The notes below the pieces were generated by a model. That model was not told the DNA's origin, searched no databases, and saw only the letters and a program-made list of their open reading frames with translations. Positions 27,423 to 36,600 of a DNA stretch of 64,000 bases are shown here, piece after piece (position 1 is the stretch's first letter; each line of letters opens with the position of its first letter). Source of the DNA: Lachnospiraceae bacterium (GTDB taxonomy: Bacteria > Bacillota > Clostridia > Lachnospirales > Lachnospiraceae); assembly GCA_003507655.1 (NCBI GenBank), contig DNUZ01000024.1:186001-250000 (forward strand), in the 5' to 3' direction. The translations under genes were made by a program, and so were the position numbers.

Positions 27423-28859
27423 ATGTATGATGTCGTAATAATTGGAGCAGGGGTATCTGGTAGTGCAATCGCTAGAGAGTTATCACGTTACCAGGTAAAT
27501 GCTTGCGTAGTAGAAAAAGCAGAAGATGTATGTTGTGGTACATCAAAAGCAAACAGCGCTATTGTTCATGCCGGATTCGATGCTGAAAACGGATCTCTTA
27601 TGGCAGATTTGAACGTAAAAGGTAATGTAATGATGGAAGATCTTTCTAAAGAGCTTGATTTCTCCTTTAGAAAAAATGGATCTTTAGTAATTTGCTTACA
27701 TGAAGAAGACAGACCAAACTTAGAGGCTCTTTATGAAAGAGGAATTAAGAACGGTGTAAAAGAATTAAAGATTTTAGAGCATGATGAAGTATTGGCATTA
27801 GAGCCAAACGTAACAGACGATGTTGTTGCTGCATTATATGCACCAACAGGTGGAATTGTCTGCCCATTCGAATTAAACATTGCTATGGCTGAAAATGCAG
27901 CTACAAACGGTGTTGAATTCAGATTTAACACAGAAGTAAGAGATATCGTTAAAAAAGACGGTGGCTTTGAATTAGTAACTAACAACGGAGCAATCTCAAC
28001 AAAATGTGTTGTAAATGCAGCAGGTGTATACGCTGATGTATTCCATAACATGATGAGCTCTAAGAAGATCCACATCACACCAAGACGTGGTGATTACTGC
28101 TTATTAGACAAGGTTACAGGAGATTTCGTAGATAAGACAATCTTCCAGTTACCGGGTAAATATGGTAAAGGTGTATTAGTATCACCTACAATCCATGGAA
28201 ATACAATCGTAGGACCAACTGCTATTGATATTGAAAATAAAGAAGGAACCAATACTACTCAGGAAGGAATTGACGAGCTGATCAGCAAAGCTGGTTCAAC
28301 AGTAAAAGGTTTACCAATTCGTCAGGTTATCACTTCCTTTGCAGGACTTCGTGCACATGAGGACAACCATGAATTCGTAATCGGTGAAGTAGATGAAGCA
28401 CCGGGATTCTTTGATGCAGCAGGTATCGAGTCTCCGGGTCTGACAAGCTCACCGGCTATCGGAGTTCTTGTTGCAGGAATGTTAAAGGATAAATTAAACT
28501 TACAGGAAGATCCGACCTTCAACGGAACAAGAAAAGGTGTTACACATCTGAACTCTTGTACAAAAGAAGAGAGAGATGCCTTGATTAAAGAGAATCCGGC
28601 TTATGGAAGTATCGTATGCCGTTGTGAAATGATTACAGAAGGAGAAATCCTTGATGCAATCCATAGACCATTAGGTGCAACTACATTAGATGGTATTAAA
28701 CGTCGTACACGCGCTGGTATGGGACGTTGCCAGGCTGGTTTCTGTTCACCAAGACAGATTGAGATTCTTGCGAGAGAATTAGGCGTAGATCAGTCAGAAA
28801 TTAGAAAATCTGGACGCGATTCCAAGTTCATCGTTGGAACCCCGAAAGACAGATTATAA
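27423..28859 (+). CDS. FAD-dependent glycerol-3-phosphate dehydrogenase-like protein with [2Fe-2S] domain
   Basis: 478 residues from ATG 27423; AAAGGAG at 27406-27412 sets this start, and an upstream TTG would lie inside the terminator hairpin. V-V-I-I-G-A-G-V-S-G-S-A is the FAD site; the DAO fold continues to about 370. The C-terminal BFD-like domain has C-R-C-E-M near 402 and C-Q-A-G-F-C near 438, a four-cysteine [2Fe-2S] site. GlpA-type dehydrogenases of anaerobes have this layout. It would oxidise glycerol-3-P to dihydroxyacetone-P and pass electrons to the next two proteins. Confidence 0.85.
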   Translation: MYDVVIIGAGVSGSAIARELSRYQVNACVVEKAEDVCCGTSKANSAIVHAGFDAENGSLMADLNVKGNVMMEDLSKELDFSFRKNGSLVICLHEEDRPNLEALYERGIKNGVKELKILEHDEVLALEPNVTDDVVAALYAPTGGIVCPFELNIAMAENAATNGVEFRFNTEVRDIVKKDGGFELVTNNGAISTKCVVNAAGVYADVFHNMMSSKKIHITPRRGDYCLLDKVTGDFVDKTIFQLPGKYGKGVLVSPTIHGNTIVGPTAIDIENKEGTNTTQEGIDELISKAGSTVKGLPIRQVITSFAGLRAHEDNHEFVIGEVDEAPGFFDAAGIESPGLTSSPAIGVLVAGMLKDKLNLQEDPTFNGTRKGVTHLNSCTKEERDALIKENPAYGSIVCRCEMITEGEILDAIHRPLGATTLDGIKRRTRAGMGRCQAGFCSPRQIEILARELGVDQSEIRKSGRDSKFIVGTPKDRL

Positions 28860-28872
28860 GGAGGAAGAACAG

Positions 28873-30141
28873 ATGAAAGCATATGACGTGATTATCATTG
28901 GTGGTGGTCCTGCAGGTTTAGCAGCAGCAGCATCAGCAAGAAGAAATGGTATCGAGAGCATTCTGATTTTAGAGCGTGACCGTGAGTTAGGTGGTATCTT
29001 AAATCAGTGTATCCATAATGGTTTCGGTCTTCATACCTTCAAAGAGGAGTTAACAGGACCGGAGTATGCTAGACGTTTCATTGATCAGGTAGAAGAACTT
29101 GGAATCGAGTACAAGTTAAATACTATGGTTATGGACATCAGCGCAGATAAAGTAATTACTGCAATGAACCGTGAAGAAGGAATGTTCGAACTTCAGGCAA
29201 AAGCAGTTATCTTAGCTATGGGATGTAGAGAGCGTTCAAAAGGTGCATTAAACATTCCTGGTTACAGACCGGCAGGTATCTATTCTGCAGGTACTGCACA
29301 GAGATTAGTAAATATCGAAGGCTTCATGCCAGGTCGTGAAGTTGTTATCTTAGGATCCGGTGATATTGGACTTATCATGGCTAGACGTATGACATTTGAA
29401 GGTGCAAAAGTTAAAGTTGTAGCTGAGTTAATGCCATACTCAGGTGGATTAAAACGTAACATCGTTCAGTGTCTGAATGACTACGATATTCCGCTGAAAT
29501 TGAGCCATACCGTAATCGATATCAAAGGTAAAGAGAGAGTAGAAGGAATCACAATCGCAGAGGTTGGTCCTGACAGAAGACCTATCCCTGGAACAGAAGA
29601 GTACTATCCATGTGATACATTACTTCTTTCCTGTGGTCTTATCCCAGAGAACGATATCTCCAGAGGAGCAGGCATCGAAATGAGCCCAATCACTTCCGGA
29701 GCTGTTGTAAATGAGAGCTTAGAGACAAATATCGAAGGTGTATTTGCTTGTGGTAACGTACTTCATGTACATGACTTAGTAGACTTCGTATCTGAAGAGG
29801 CTGCTATGGCTGGTAAATCTGCTGCTGATTATGTTCAGGGCAAGATTAACAGAGATACTAAGACACCAGACGTTAAGATCGTTGCAACAGATGGTGTTCG
29901 TTACACAGTACCTAGTGTAGTAAATGTTGACCGTATGGATGGCGATTCTATCGTAAGATTCCGTGTTGGTGATGTTTACAAAAACCACTATGTAAGCGTT
30001 TACTTAAATGATGAGCGTATCTTACATAGAAAGAAACAGGTTATGGCACCAGGTGAGATGGAGAACGTTGTTCTTAAGAAAGATCAGTTGGCTGCATTTG
30101 ATGGCCTGAACACCATTACAGTAAAACTTGAGGAGGCGTAA
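28873..30141 (+). CDS. FAD/NAD(P)-binding oxidoreductase, electron partner of the GlpA-like protein
   Basis: 422 residues from ATG 28873, 13 nt after the previous stop, with the RBS TAAGGAGGAAGAAC overlapping that stop. Two dinucleotide motifs: I-I-I-G-G-G-P-A-G-L-A-A (FAD) and V-I-L-G-S-G-D-I-G-L (NAD(P), near 165). C-R-E-R near 126 and A-C-G-N-V near 300 are like the NAD-linked flavoproteins found with GlpA and amine-oxidase complexes. Likely role: transfer of electrons from the dehydrogenase to NAD+ or another acceptor. It occupies the place of GlpB but is a different type of flavoprotein. Confidence 0.8.
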   Translation: MKAYDVIIIGGGPAGLAAAASARRNGIESILILERDRELGGILNQCIHNGFGLHTFKEELTGPEYARRFIDQVEELGIEYKLNTMVMDISADKVITAMNREEGMFELQAKAVILAMGCRERSKGALNIPGYRPAGIYSAGTAQRLVNIEGFMPGREVVILGSGDIGLIMARRMTFEGAKVKVVAELMPYSGGLKRNIVQCLNDYDIPLKLSHTVIDIKGKERVEGITIAEVGPDRRPIPGTEEYYPCDTLLLSCGLIPENDISRGAGIEMSPITSGAVVNESLETNIEGVFACGNVLHVHDLVDFVSEEAAMAGKSAADYVQGKINRDTKTPDVKIVATDGVRYTVPSVVNVDRMDGDSIVRFRVGDVYKNHYVSVYLNDERILHRKKQVMAPGEMENVVLKKDQLAAFDGLNTITVKLEEA

Positions 30142-30143
30142 GA

Positions 30144-30509
30144 ATGGAAACAATTAATTTAACATGTATCGGATGTCCGATGGGTTGTCCTCTTACTGTA
30201 ACCATGGAGAATGGCGAGGTTAAGGATGTAACAGGAAATACTTGTAAACGTGGAGATGATTACGCTAGAAAAGAAGTAACCAATCCTACAAGAATTGTTA
30301 CAAGTACTGTAATCTGCGAAGGCGGTAAAATTGATGCTGTATCTGTTAAAACAAAATCAGATATTCCAAAAGGCAAAATCTTTGATGTATGTCGTGCATT
30401 AAAGGGTGTTGCTGTACCAGCTCCAGTTAAAATTGGTGATGTTATCATCAAAGATGTTGCAGGAACAGGCGTAGACATCATTGCTACAAAGCAGGTAGAT
30501 AAAGCGTAA
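30144..30509 (+). CDS. DUF1667 protein, small iron-sulfur-type subunit
   Basis: 121 residues. The N-terminus has C-I-G-C-P-M-G-C (residues 6-13) and another Cys (C-K-R-G-D-D-Y) near 34, four cysteines that resemble the Fe-S motif of molybdopterin oxidoreductase N-domains. DUF1667 proteins are regularly encoded next to the two preceding flavoproteins. It starts 2 nt after the previous stop, so the three form a coupled unit. It probably completes the electron-transfer complex; the exact cofactor is inferred. Confidence 0.85.
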   Translation: METINLTCIGCPMGCPLTVTMENGEVKDVTGNTCKRGDDYARKEVTNPTRIVTSTVICEGGKIDAVSVKTKSDIPKGKIFDVCRALKGVAVPAPVKIGDVIIKDVAGTGVDIIATKQVDKA

Positions 30510-30545
30510 ATATATGTGGGTTATACTCACGATATAACATATGCG

Positions 30546-30578
30546 AAAGGGCGTGTCCATGTTGGACGCGCCCTTTTT
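30546..30578 (+). terminator. Terminator of the glycerol operon
   Basis: AAGGGCGTGTCC (30547-30558) pairs with GGACGCGCCCTT (30564-30575), followed by TTT. Confidence 0.92.
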
Positions 30579-30665
30579 GACTCTATACTTTTTAAAAGAA
30601 GTCTGCTATACTAATCGTCAGAATTAAAAATAAGTACCAAAATAGCAATAAAAGAGGAGTATAAA

Positions 30666-31565
30666 ATGCAGAAGATAAAATGGAAGAATAGCGTGGCATT
30701 GCTGTTAGCAGCATTTGTCTGGGGAGTTGCATTTGTGGCACAGAGTGTCGGTATGGATTATGTAGAACCGTTTACATTCAATGGCATTCGCTGTCTGATC
30801 GGAAGTCTGGTATTATTGCCATGCATTTTCCTTTTTGACCGGTTTAAGACCAGTGAAGAAAAAGAGGCTGTAAAAAACAGTCGTAAGACACTCTGGATTG
30901 GTGGTATTCTTTGCGGAGCCATCCTTTTTGTGGCAACGAATGCACAGCAGATAGGAATACAGTATACTTCTGCCGGAAAAGCAGGTTTTATTACGGCATT
31001 GTACATTGTGTTTGTGCCGATTATTGGAATATTTTTAAAGAAAAAATGCAGTTGGAATGTCTGGGTCAGCGTAGTGATCGCAGTTATAGGATTTTATCTT
31101 TTATGTGTCAAAGATGGACTGAGTCTGTCAAAAGGTGATCTCTGGGTCTTAGTTTGTGCACTGGTTTTTCCATTTCATATCTGGACAGTAAACCATTTTG
31201 CACCAATGGTCGATGGTGTCAGATTGTCCTGTATACAATTTTTAGTCTGTGGAATCATCTCAGGGATCTGCATGTTCTTTACTGAAACACCGGACATCGG
31301 GAATATCCTACAGGCATGGATGCCACTATTATATGCAGGAGTATTGTCCTGTGGTTTGGGATATACCTTACAGATTGTCGGACAAAAGGATTTTAATCCA
31401 ACCATAGCGTCATTGCTGATGAGTTTTGAATCAGTATTTTCCGTATTGGCAGGCTGGGTACTTTTAGGACAGGCATTGAGTACACGGGAGATCTTTGGCT
31501 GTGTGTTGATTTTTGCAGGAGTTATCTTAGCACAGATACCGATGAAAACCGGACAGAAAGAATAG
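30666..31565 (+). CDS. EamA/DMT superfamily transporter
   Basis: 299 residues with about ten hydrophobic helices and two EamA repeats (W-G-V-A-F-V-A-Q-S near residue 20; A-S-L-L-M-S-F-E-S-V-F-S-V near 247). Family members export amino acids, purines or other metabolites from the cytoplasm; substrates cannot be assigned from sequence. AGAGGAGTATAA is the RBS. The gene stands alone between a terminator and a repeat-rich stretch. Confidence 0.88.
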   Translation: MQKIKWKNSVALLLAAFVWGVAFVAQSVGMDYVEPFTFNGIRCLIGSLVLLPCIFLFDRFKTSEEKEAVKNSRKTLWIGGILCGAILFVATNAQQIGIQYTSAGKAGFITALYIVFVPIIGIFLKKKCSWNVWVSVVIAVIGFYLLCVKDGLSLSKGDLWVLVCALVFPFHIWTVNHFAPMVDGVRLSCIQFLVCGIISGICMFFTETPDIGNILQAWMPLLYAGVLSCGLGYTLQIVGQKDFNPTIASLLMSFESVFSVLAGWVLLGQALSTREIFGCVLIFAGVILAQIPMKTGQKE

Positions 31566-31592
31566 AAACTATACAAGGGGAGCAAGCTATGG

Positions 31593-31706
31593 TATAATGA
31601 GTGCAAGCGAGTCATGCTCACGATATAATAATTAAAAGCAAGTCAACATGCTCACATGATGAAAGAACAATGAAATGATTGCGTGAGCTATATTCACGAT
31701 AAGTAT
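31593..31706 (+). repeat. Three tandem variants of a GAGT...ATGCTCAC motif
   Basis: TATAATGAGTGCAAGCGAGT followed by CATGCTCACGATATAAT (31593-31629), then GCAAGTCAACATGCTCACATG (from 31638) and GCGTGAGCTATATTCACGATA (from 31681). Related copies lie at 30516-30540 and 52977-53010. Each can form a short GTGAG/CTCAC hairpin. The first copy begins with a good -10 box, so it may be a promoter plus leader for the small gene at 31728. Confidence 0.55.
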
Positions 31707-31727
31707 AGAAAGGTATGGTAGGAGCAT

Positions 31728-31871
31728 ATGCTGGAAGGAAACAATATTTTAATTTTTATGGGAATTATAGTTCTGCTTGTCATTGTGGCAACAGTTATTG
31801 CCGTAGTGTCTTCTGTCGCAGGAGCAGCGGCAGCCATTGTAGATGATGAAGACGGCGAAGAAAATGCTTGA
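31728..31871 (+). CDS. 47-residue single-pass membrane peptide
   Basis: Begins M-L-E-G-N-N-I-L-I-F, has one strong hydrophobic helix (about 7-37, rich in Ile, Val and Ala) and ends in an acidic tail (D-D-E-D-G-E-E-N). TAGGAG lies 5 nt upstream. The TGA stop is part of the TTGACA of the valS T-box promoter. The predicted topology and charge make it resemble small regulatory or toxin-like membrane peptides, but no family was recognised. Support is the clean composition, start and RBS; no homologue is known to me. Confidence 0.6.
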   Translation: MLEGNNILIFMGIIVLLVIVATVIAVVSSVAGAAAAIVDDEDGEENA

Positions 31872-31891
31872 CAATTTTTGCAGAACTCTAT
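31868..31891 (+). promoter_or_regulatory. Promoter of the valS T-box transcript
   Basis: TTGACA (31868-31873), which contains the stop codon of the preceding small gene, then 16-18 bp and TATAAG/TAAGAT (about 31890). It is placed about 30 bp before the first T-box features. Confidence 0.7.
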
Positions 31892-31914
31892 AAGATAAAA
31901 CATATTGAAAAGGT

Positions 31915-32203
31915 GTTGAGAAAGAGGAGTACACAGCACACCCTTGAAAGAGAGAATGGTTCATCGGCTGAAAGACCGTTTAAAGAAGGCGTTGTGGAAG
32001 GTAGCTTTTGAACCGGAGAACTGAAAGTGTAGGAAAAATGGATTTGCAGGAGGTGCAAATATAAGAGATACGATAAGTAGGTTTTCACGTCTGGTCTGCG
32101 TTATAAGACCAAGAGATTGCCAATCATGATAAGAAGAGATTGGCGAAATAAGGTGGTACCGCGTAACAAAACGCCCTTTGCAGATTGCAAAGGGCGTTTT
32201 TTA
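31915..32203 (+). promoter_or_regulatory. T-box riboswitch, valine tRNA sensing
   Basis: GAGGAGTA with AGTA at 31928-31931 is the specifier-loop side of stem I. The T-box AGGTGGTACCGCG is at 32151-32163; its T-G-G-T bulge pairs with the tRNA 3' end ACCA, matching tRNA-Val discriminator A. The terminator is ACGCCCTTTGCA / TGCAAAGGGCGT plus T6 (about 32170-32202). A valine codon, GTG at 32027 or the overlapping GTA at 32029, lies about 97 nt after AGTA on the 3' side, where the specifier is expected; this is tentative. Uncharged tRNA-Val should open the terminator and raise valS expression. Confidence 0.93.
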
Positions 32204-32300
32204 ATCCACGGGAAAATAGTCGTGTCACGACTATTTTCATTAGATTCTATTAGAGAAAAAAGCAGACTGATCTGCTTGGTTGATAAAAAGGAGAGAGAAG

Positions 32301-34949
32301 ATGAGCAAAGAATTAGCAAAGACATATGATCCGAAAGATATTGAGGATCGTCTGTACAAAAAATGGGAAGACAACAAGTATTTTCATGCGGAAGTAGACC
32401 GCAGTAAAAAGCCGTTTACAATTGTGATGCCGCCACCAAATATCACAGGTCAGTTACACATGGGACATGCATTGGATAATACAATGCAGGATATTCTGAT
32501 CCGTTATAAGAGAATGCAGGGCTATAATGCACTGTGGCAGCCGGGAACAGACCATGCATCCATTGCAACGGAAGTCAAAGTCATAGAGTCTTTAAAAGAA
32601 CAGGGCATTGATAAAGATGAACTCGGAAGAGAAGGCTTTTTAGAAAAAGCCTGGGAATGGAAAGAGGAATATGGCGGACGTATCTTAAAGCAGTTAAAGA
32701 AAATGGGTTCTTCTGCAGACTGGGACAGAGAGCGTTTTACCATGGATGAGGGCTGCTCAAAAGCCGTAGAAGATGTATTTATCAAATTATTTGATAAAGG
32801 CTATATTTATAAGGGTTCCCGTATCATTAACTGGTGCCCGGTATGTCAGACTTCTATTTCTGATGCAGAGGTAGAACATGAGGAGCAGAACGGATTTTTC
32901 TGGCACATCAATTATCCGGTAAAAGGAGAAGAAGGAAGATTCGTTGAAATCGCAACTACACGTCCGGAAACGTTATTAGGCGATACCGCAGTTGCCGTAA
33001 ATCCGGAGGATGAGAGATATCAGGATCTGATCGGTAAGACACTGATCCTCCCATTGGTAGGAAGAGAAATCCCGGTAGTAGCAGATGCTTATGTAGATAA
33101 AGAGTTTGGAACAGGATGCGTAAAGATCACACCGGCTCATGACCCGAACGATTTTGAGGTAGGAAAACGTCATAACCTGCCGGAGATCAATGTATTAAAT
33201 GATGATGCAACCATTAATGCAAACGGTGGAAAGTATCAGGGCATGGATCGCTACGAAGCAAGAGAAGCCATGATCAAAGATTTAGACGAGCTTGGACTTT
33301 TGGTGAAAGTAGTACCTCATGCACATAATGTAGGAACACATGACCGCTGTAAAACAACGGTAGAACCGATGATCAAACAGCAGTGGTTTGTAAAAATGGA
33401 TGAGATGATCAAACCGGCAGTAAAAGCAGTCAAAGAAGGAGAGATCAAGCTGCTACCGGAGAGAATGGATAAAATTTATTTTAACTGGACAGACAATATC
33501 CGTGACTGGTGTATTTCCAGACAGCTTTGGTGGGGACACCGGATCCCGGCATACTACTGTGCAGATTGTGGAGAATTTGTTGTTGCAAGAGAAAATCCGG
33601 GCAAATGCCCAAAATGCGGATGCACGCATATGACACAGGATGAAGATACTTTAGACACCTGGTTTTCTTCTGCACTCTGGCCGTTTTCCACACTCGGATG
33701 GCCGGATAAGACCGAGGATTTGGATTACTTCTATCCAAATGATGTCTTAGTAACCGGATATGATATTATTTTCTTCTGGGTTATCCGCATGATCTTCTCT
33801 GGATATGAGCAGATGGGCGAGGCACCATTCCACACCGTATTATTCCATGGTCTGGTAAGAGATTCCCAGGGAAGAAAAATGAGTAAGTCCCTTGGAAACG
33901 GAATCGATCCATTAGAAGTCATTGAGAAATACGGAGCAGATGCACTGCGTCTGACACTGATCACCGGAAATGCACCGGGAAATGATATGCGTTTTTACTG
34001 GGAGCGTGTAGAAGCATCCAGAAACTTTGCGAACAAAGTATGGAATGCCTCCCGTTTTATCATGATGAATATCGGAGATGAAAAATTAGAGACACCGGCT
34101 TTAGAGGATTTTACAACGGAGGACAAGTGGATCCTTTCAGCAGTGAACTCCCTTGCAAAAGAAGTAACGGAGAACATGGACAAATTCGAGCTTGGAATTG
34201 CCGTTCAGAAAGTATATGACTTCATCTGGGATGAGTTCTGTGACTGGTACATTGAGATCACAAAGACCAGAACTTATAAAAAAGAAGAAGATCCGAAGTC
34301 TGCAAAAACAGCAATGTGGACCTTAAAGACCGTACTGATCCAGGCATTAAAACTGTTACATCCATATATGCCGTTTATTACAGAGGAAATCTTCTGCACA
34401 CTTCAGGAGGAAGAAGAGACCATTATGCTTTCAGAATGGCCAACCTTCAAAGAAGAGTGGAACTTCAAGGCAGAGGAAGAAGCAGTTGCCCATGTAAAAG
34501 ATTTAGTAAAAGGAATCCGTAATACCCGCGCAGAGATGGATGTTCCGCCAAGCCGTAAAGCAAAAGTCTTTATCGTAACAGAGGACAAAGAGTTAGAAGA
34601 AATTTTTGCTTCTATGAAGACAGCATATGCGGCACTGATCAGTGCAAGTGAGATCCAGGTTCAGGATACAAAGGACGGTATTGGAGAAGATGCAGTATCC
34701 GTTGTGATCCCGGGTGCAGTAGTCTATATCCCGCTTGAGGATTTAGTAGATTTTGAAAAAGAAAAAGAGCGTCTGAAAAAGGAACAGGAGCGTCTGAAAA
34801 AAGAGTTAGCACGTTCTAAGGGCATGCTCTCTAATGAAAAATTCTTAAGCAAAGCACCGGAAGCAAAGGTATTAGAGGAAAAAGAAAAACTTGCAAAATA
34901 CGAGCAGATGATGCAGCAGGTAGAAGAACGTCTGTCACAGATGAAATAG
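32301..34949 (+). CDS. valS: Valyl-tRNA synthetase
   Basis: 882 residues from ATG 32301 (AAGGAGAGAGAAG upstream). The class I signatures are [13 protein letters not shown] near residue 43 and K-M-S-K-S near 526. The editing domain (about 190-340) contains [11 protein letters not shown]. The C-terminal coiled-coil arm typical of ValRS (about 820-882, repeated E-K-E-R-L-K-K-E) is complete. It charges tRNA-Val and edits Thr. Expression is controlled by the T-box just upstream. Confidence 0.97.
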   Translation: MSKELAKTYDPKDIEDRLYKKWEDNKYFHAEVDRSKKPFTIVMPPPNITGQLHMGHALDNTMQDILIRYKRMQGYNALWQPGTDHASIATEVKVIESLKEQGIDKDELGREGFLEKAWEWKEEYGGRILKQLKKMGSSADWDRERFTMDEGCSKAVEDVFIKLFDKGYIYKGSRIINWCPVCQTSISDAEVEHEEQNGFFWHINYPVKGEEGRFVEIATTRPETLLGDTAVAVNPEDERYQDLIGKTLILPLVGREIPVVADAYVDKEFGTGCVKITPAHDPNDFEVGKRHNLPEINVLNDDATINANGGKYQGMDRYEAREAMIKDLDELGLLVKVVPHAHNVGTHDRCKTTVEPMIKQQWFVKMDEMIKPAVKAVKEGEIKLLPERMDKIYFNWTDNIRDWCISRQLWWGHRIPAYYCADCGEFVVARENPGKCPKCGCTHMTQDEDTLDTWFSSALWPFSTLGWPDKTEDLDYFYPNDVLVTGYDIIFFWVIRMIFSGYEQMGEAPFHTVLFHGLVRDSQGRKMSKSLGNGIDPLEVIEKYGADALRLTLITGNAPGNDMRFYWERVEASRNFANKVWNASRFIMMNIGDEKLETPALEDFTTEDKWILSAVNSLAKEVTENMDKFELGIAVQKVYDFIWDEFCDWYIEITKTRTYKKEEDPKSAKTAMWTLKTVLIQALKLLHPYMPFITEEIFCTLQEEEETIMLSEWPTFKEEWNFKAEEEAVAHVKDLVKGIRNTRAEMDVPPSRKAKVFIVTEDKELEEIFASMKTAYAALISASEIQVQDTKDGIGEDAVSVVIPGAVVYIPLEDLVDFEKEKERLKKEQERLKKELARSKGMLSNEKFLSKAPEAKVLEEKEKLAKYEQMMQQVEERLSQMK

Positions 34950-35077
34950 AGTGACAATTTAAAAGCATAACAATCGAATAACGAAAAATATTGCAAAATC
35001 AAGGGTTTTGTTATACTATAATAGTAAGATATGGGATACCAGATCCTGAATATGCAATAGAAAAGAGGTGACCGTCT

Positions 35078-36469
35078 ATGACTATCACAAAAAGGGAAGT
35101 ACAGCCAAAAGCCCGCATCACCTATGACGAAATGGAAGCGTTTCTGACACTGCCGGTTCCAAAAGAAGGGGAAGAATATACTTTAGAGGAATTGCTTGCA
35201 CTGTTAGAAAAGAATCAGATCCGTCATGGGATTGAGCAGGAGACTTTAAGAAAAATGCTCCGGGAGAGGATCTACAATAAAGAGGTCTGTATCGCAGTTG
35301 GAACTCCTGTGGTAGATGGAATAGACGGTCATTTTGATTATCATTTTAACAATAATTTCAGTAAAAAACCGAAGATCCGTCCGGACGGAAGTGTGGATTA
35401 CTGGAGTATCAACATGGTAGAGCCTGTGGAAAAAGGACAGGTAATCGCTATTTATAAGCCACCGGTTCCGGGAGAAGATGGAATGACCGTCAAAGGCAGA
35501 CCACTGCCGGCAAAGAGAGCGAGGGAACTTCCGCCATTAAAAGGACGCGGATTTACCAGACAGGAAGATGGAAATACCTATACCTCGAATATGGATGGCA
35601 AGATCGATATGGAGAATGACAGGATCACCATTTCTCAGGTATATGAAATCTTTGGAAATGCGGATCTTTCCGTTGGAAATATTAATTTTGTCGGTGATGT
35701 AGTGGTCCATGGAAATGTGACAGCGGGAGCAAGTGTCCGTGCGACCGGCACGGTAACGATCGATGGTGTGGTAGAATCTGCGGATATTACGGCAGATGGC
35801 GATATTGTATTGCGAAGCGGAATGTTAGGAGGAAGCAAGGCAGTCCTTACAACAAAAGCCAACTTATATGCAAAATTTGTGGAATATGCAAAAGTAGATG
35901 TCAGAGGAAGTATTGAAGCGGATGCGTTTGTCGGATGTGAGATAACCTGTGGAGATGAGATTGTTCTGAATGGAAAAAAGAGCAGGATCATCGGAGGAAA
36001 TGTATTTGCAGTCCGCGGAATAGAAGCACTGGTATTAGGAAGTCCCGGCGAAGTTGCAACCTCTATAAGAGTCGGAGTGCGGGAAGAAGTCCTTCATCAG
36101 ATCAAAGAATTAGAGAAAAAGGTGGAGACGCATCAGGAGAATATTACAAAGATAGAAGCCGGACTTGCAAATTTTGAAAGACTTGGAAAAGAGCGTGGTA
36201 TTGATTACAAGGACGACCCAAGGAGAACAGAACTTTTGCGTGTAAAGATCCAGGAGATTGCCGCAATGGCAGCCGAAAAGACAGAGCTGGAAGGTTTGCA
36301 GCGGGAAGTAGAAGAAGCACAGAATGCATCCGTCAAGGCACAAAAGGCAGTATATCCGGGTGTGTCTATCGGAATTGATGAATTAAAAATTTCCGTGCAG
36401 GATATGCAGGAACGGGTACAGTTTGTGAAAAGTGTCGATAAAATCCTAATGATGCGGATAGAAGAATAA
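35078..36469 (+). CDS. FapA-like DUF342 protein
   Basis: 463 residues. The N-terminal half carries the FapA features G-T-P-V-V-D-G-I-D-G near 72 and the Pro-rich P-G-E-D-G-M-T-V-K-G-R. The centre (about 190-320) is a right-handed beta-helix with regular G-D-V/G-N-V repeats. A coiled coil fills about 340-450. FapA/DUF342 proteins are polymerising bactofilin-like cytoplasmic proteins, linked in some species to flagellar assembly or cell shape. No flagellar genes are nearby, so the role here is open. RBS AAGAGGTGACC. Confidence 0.82.
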   Translation: MTITKREVQPKARITYDEMEAFLTLPVPKEGEEYTLEELLALLEKNQIRHGIEQETLRKMLRERIYNKEVCIAVGTPVVDGIDGHFDYHFNNNFSKKPKIRPDGSVDYWSINMVEPVEKGQVIAIYKPPVPGEDGMTVKGRPLPAKRARELPPLKGRGFTRQEDGNTYTSNMDGKIDMENDRITISQVYEIFGNADLSVGNINFVGDVVVHGNVTAGASVRATGTVTIDGVVESADITADGDIVLRSGMLGGSKAVLTTKANLYAKFVEYAKVDVRGSIEADAFVGCEITCGDEIVLNGKKSRIIGGNVFAVRGIEALVLGSPGEVATSIRVGVREEVLHQIKELEKKVETHQENITKIEAGLANFERLGKERGIDYKDDPRRTELLRVKIQEIAAMAAEKTELEGLQREVEEAQNASVKAQKAVYPGVSIGIDELKISVQDMQERVQFVKSVDKILMMRIEE

Positions 36470-36547
36470 TTTGTCTAAGGAACTCGGATCCTGCGATGAG
36501 TTTTCCGGGTGCAGGTATTGCAAAATAAGTCAAAGAAATATATGATA

Positions 36548-36578
36548 AAGGAAGTCTGTAGGACAGGCTTCCTTTTTT
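36548..36578 (+). terminator. Terminator after the DUF342 gene
   Basis: AAGGAAGTCTGT pairs with ACAGGCTTCCTT (one mismatch), followed by TTTT. It ends 22 bp before folC. Confidence 0.88.
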
Positions 36579-36600
36579 AGATTTAGGAAAGGCTGATAAA

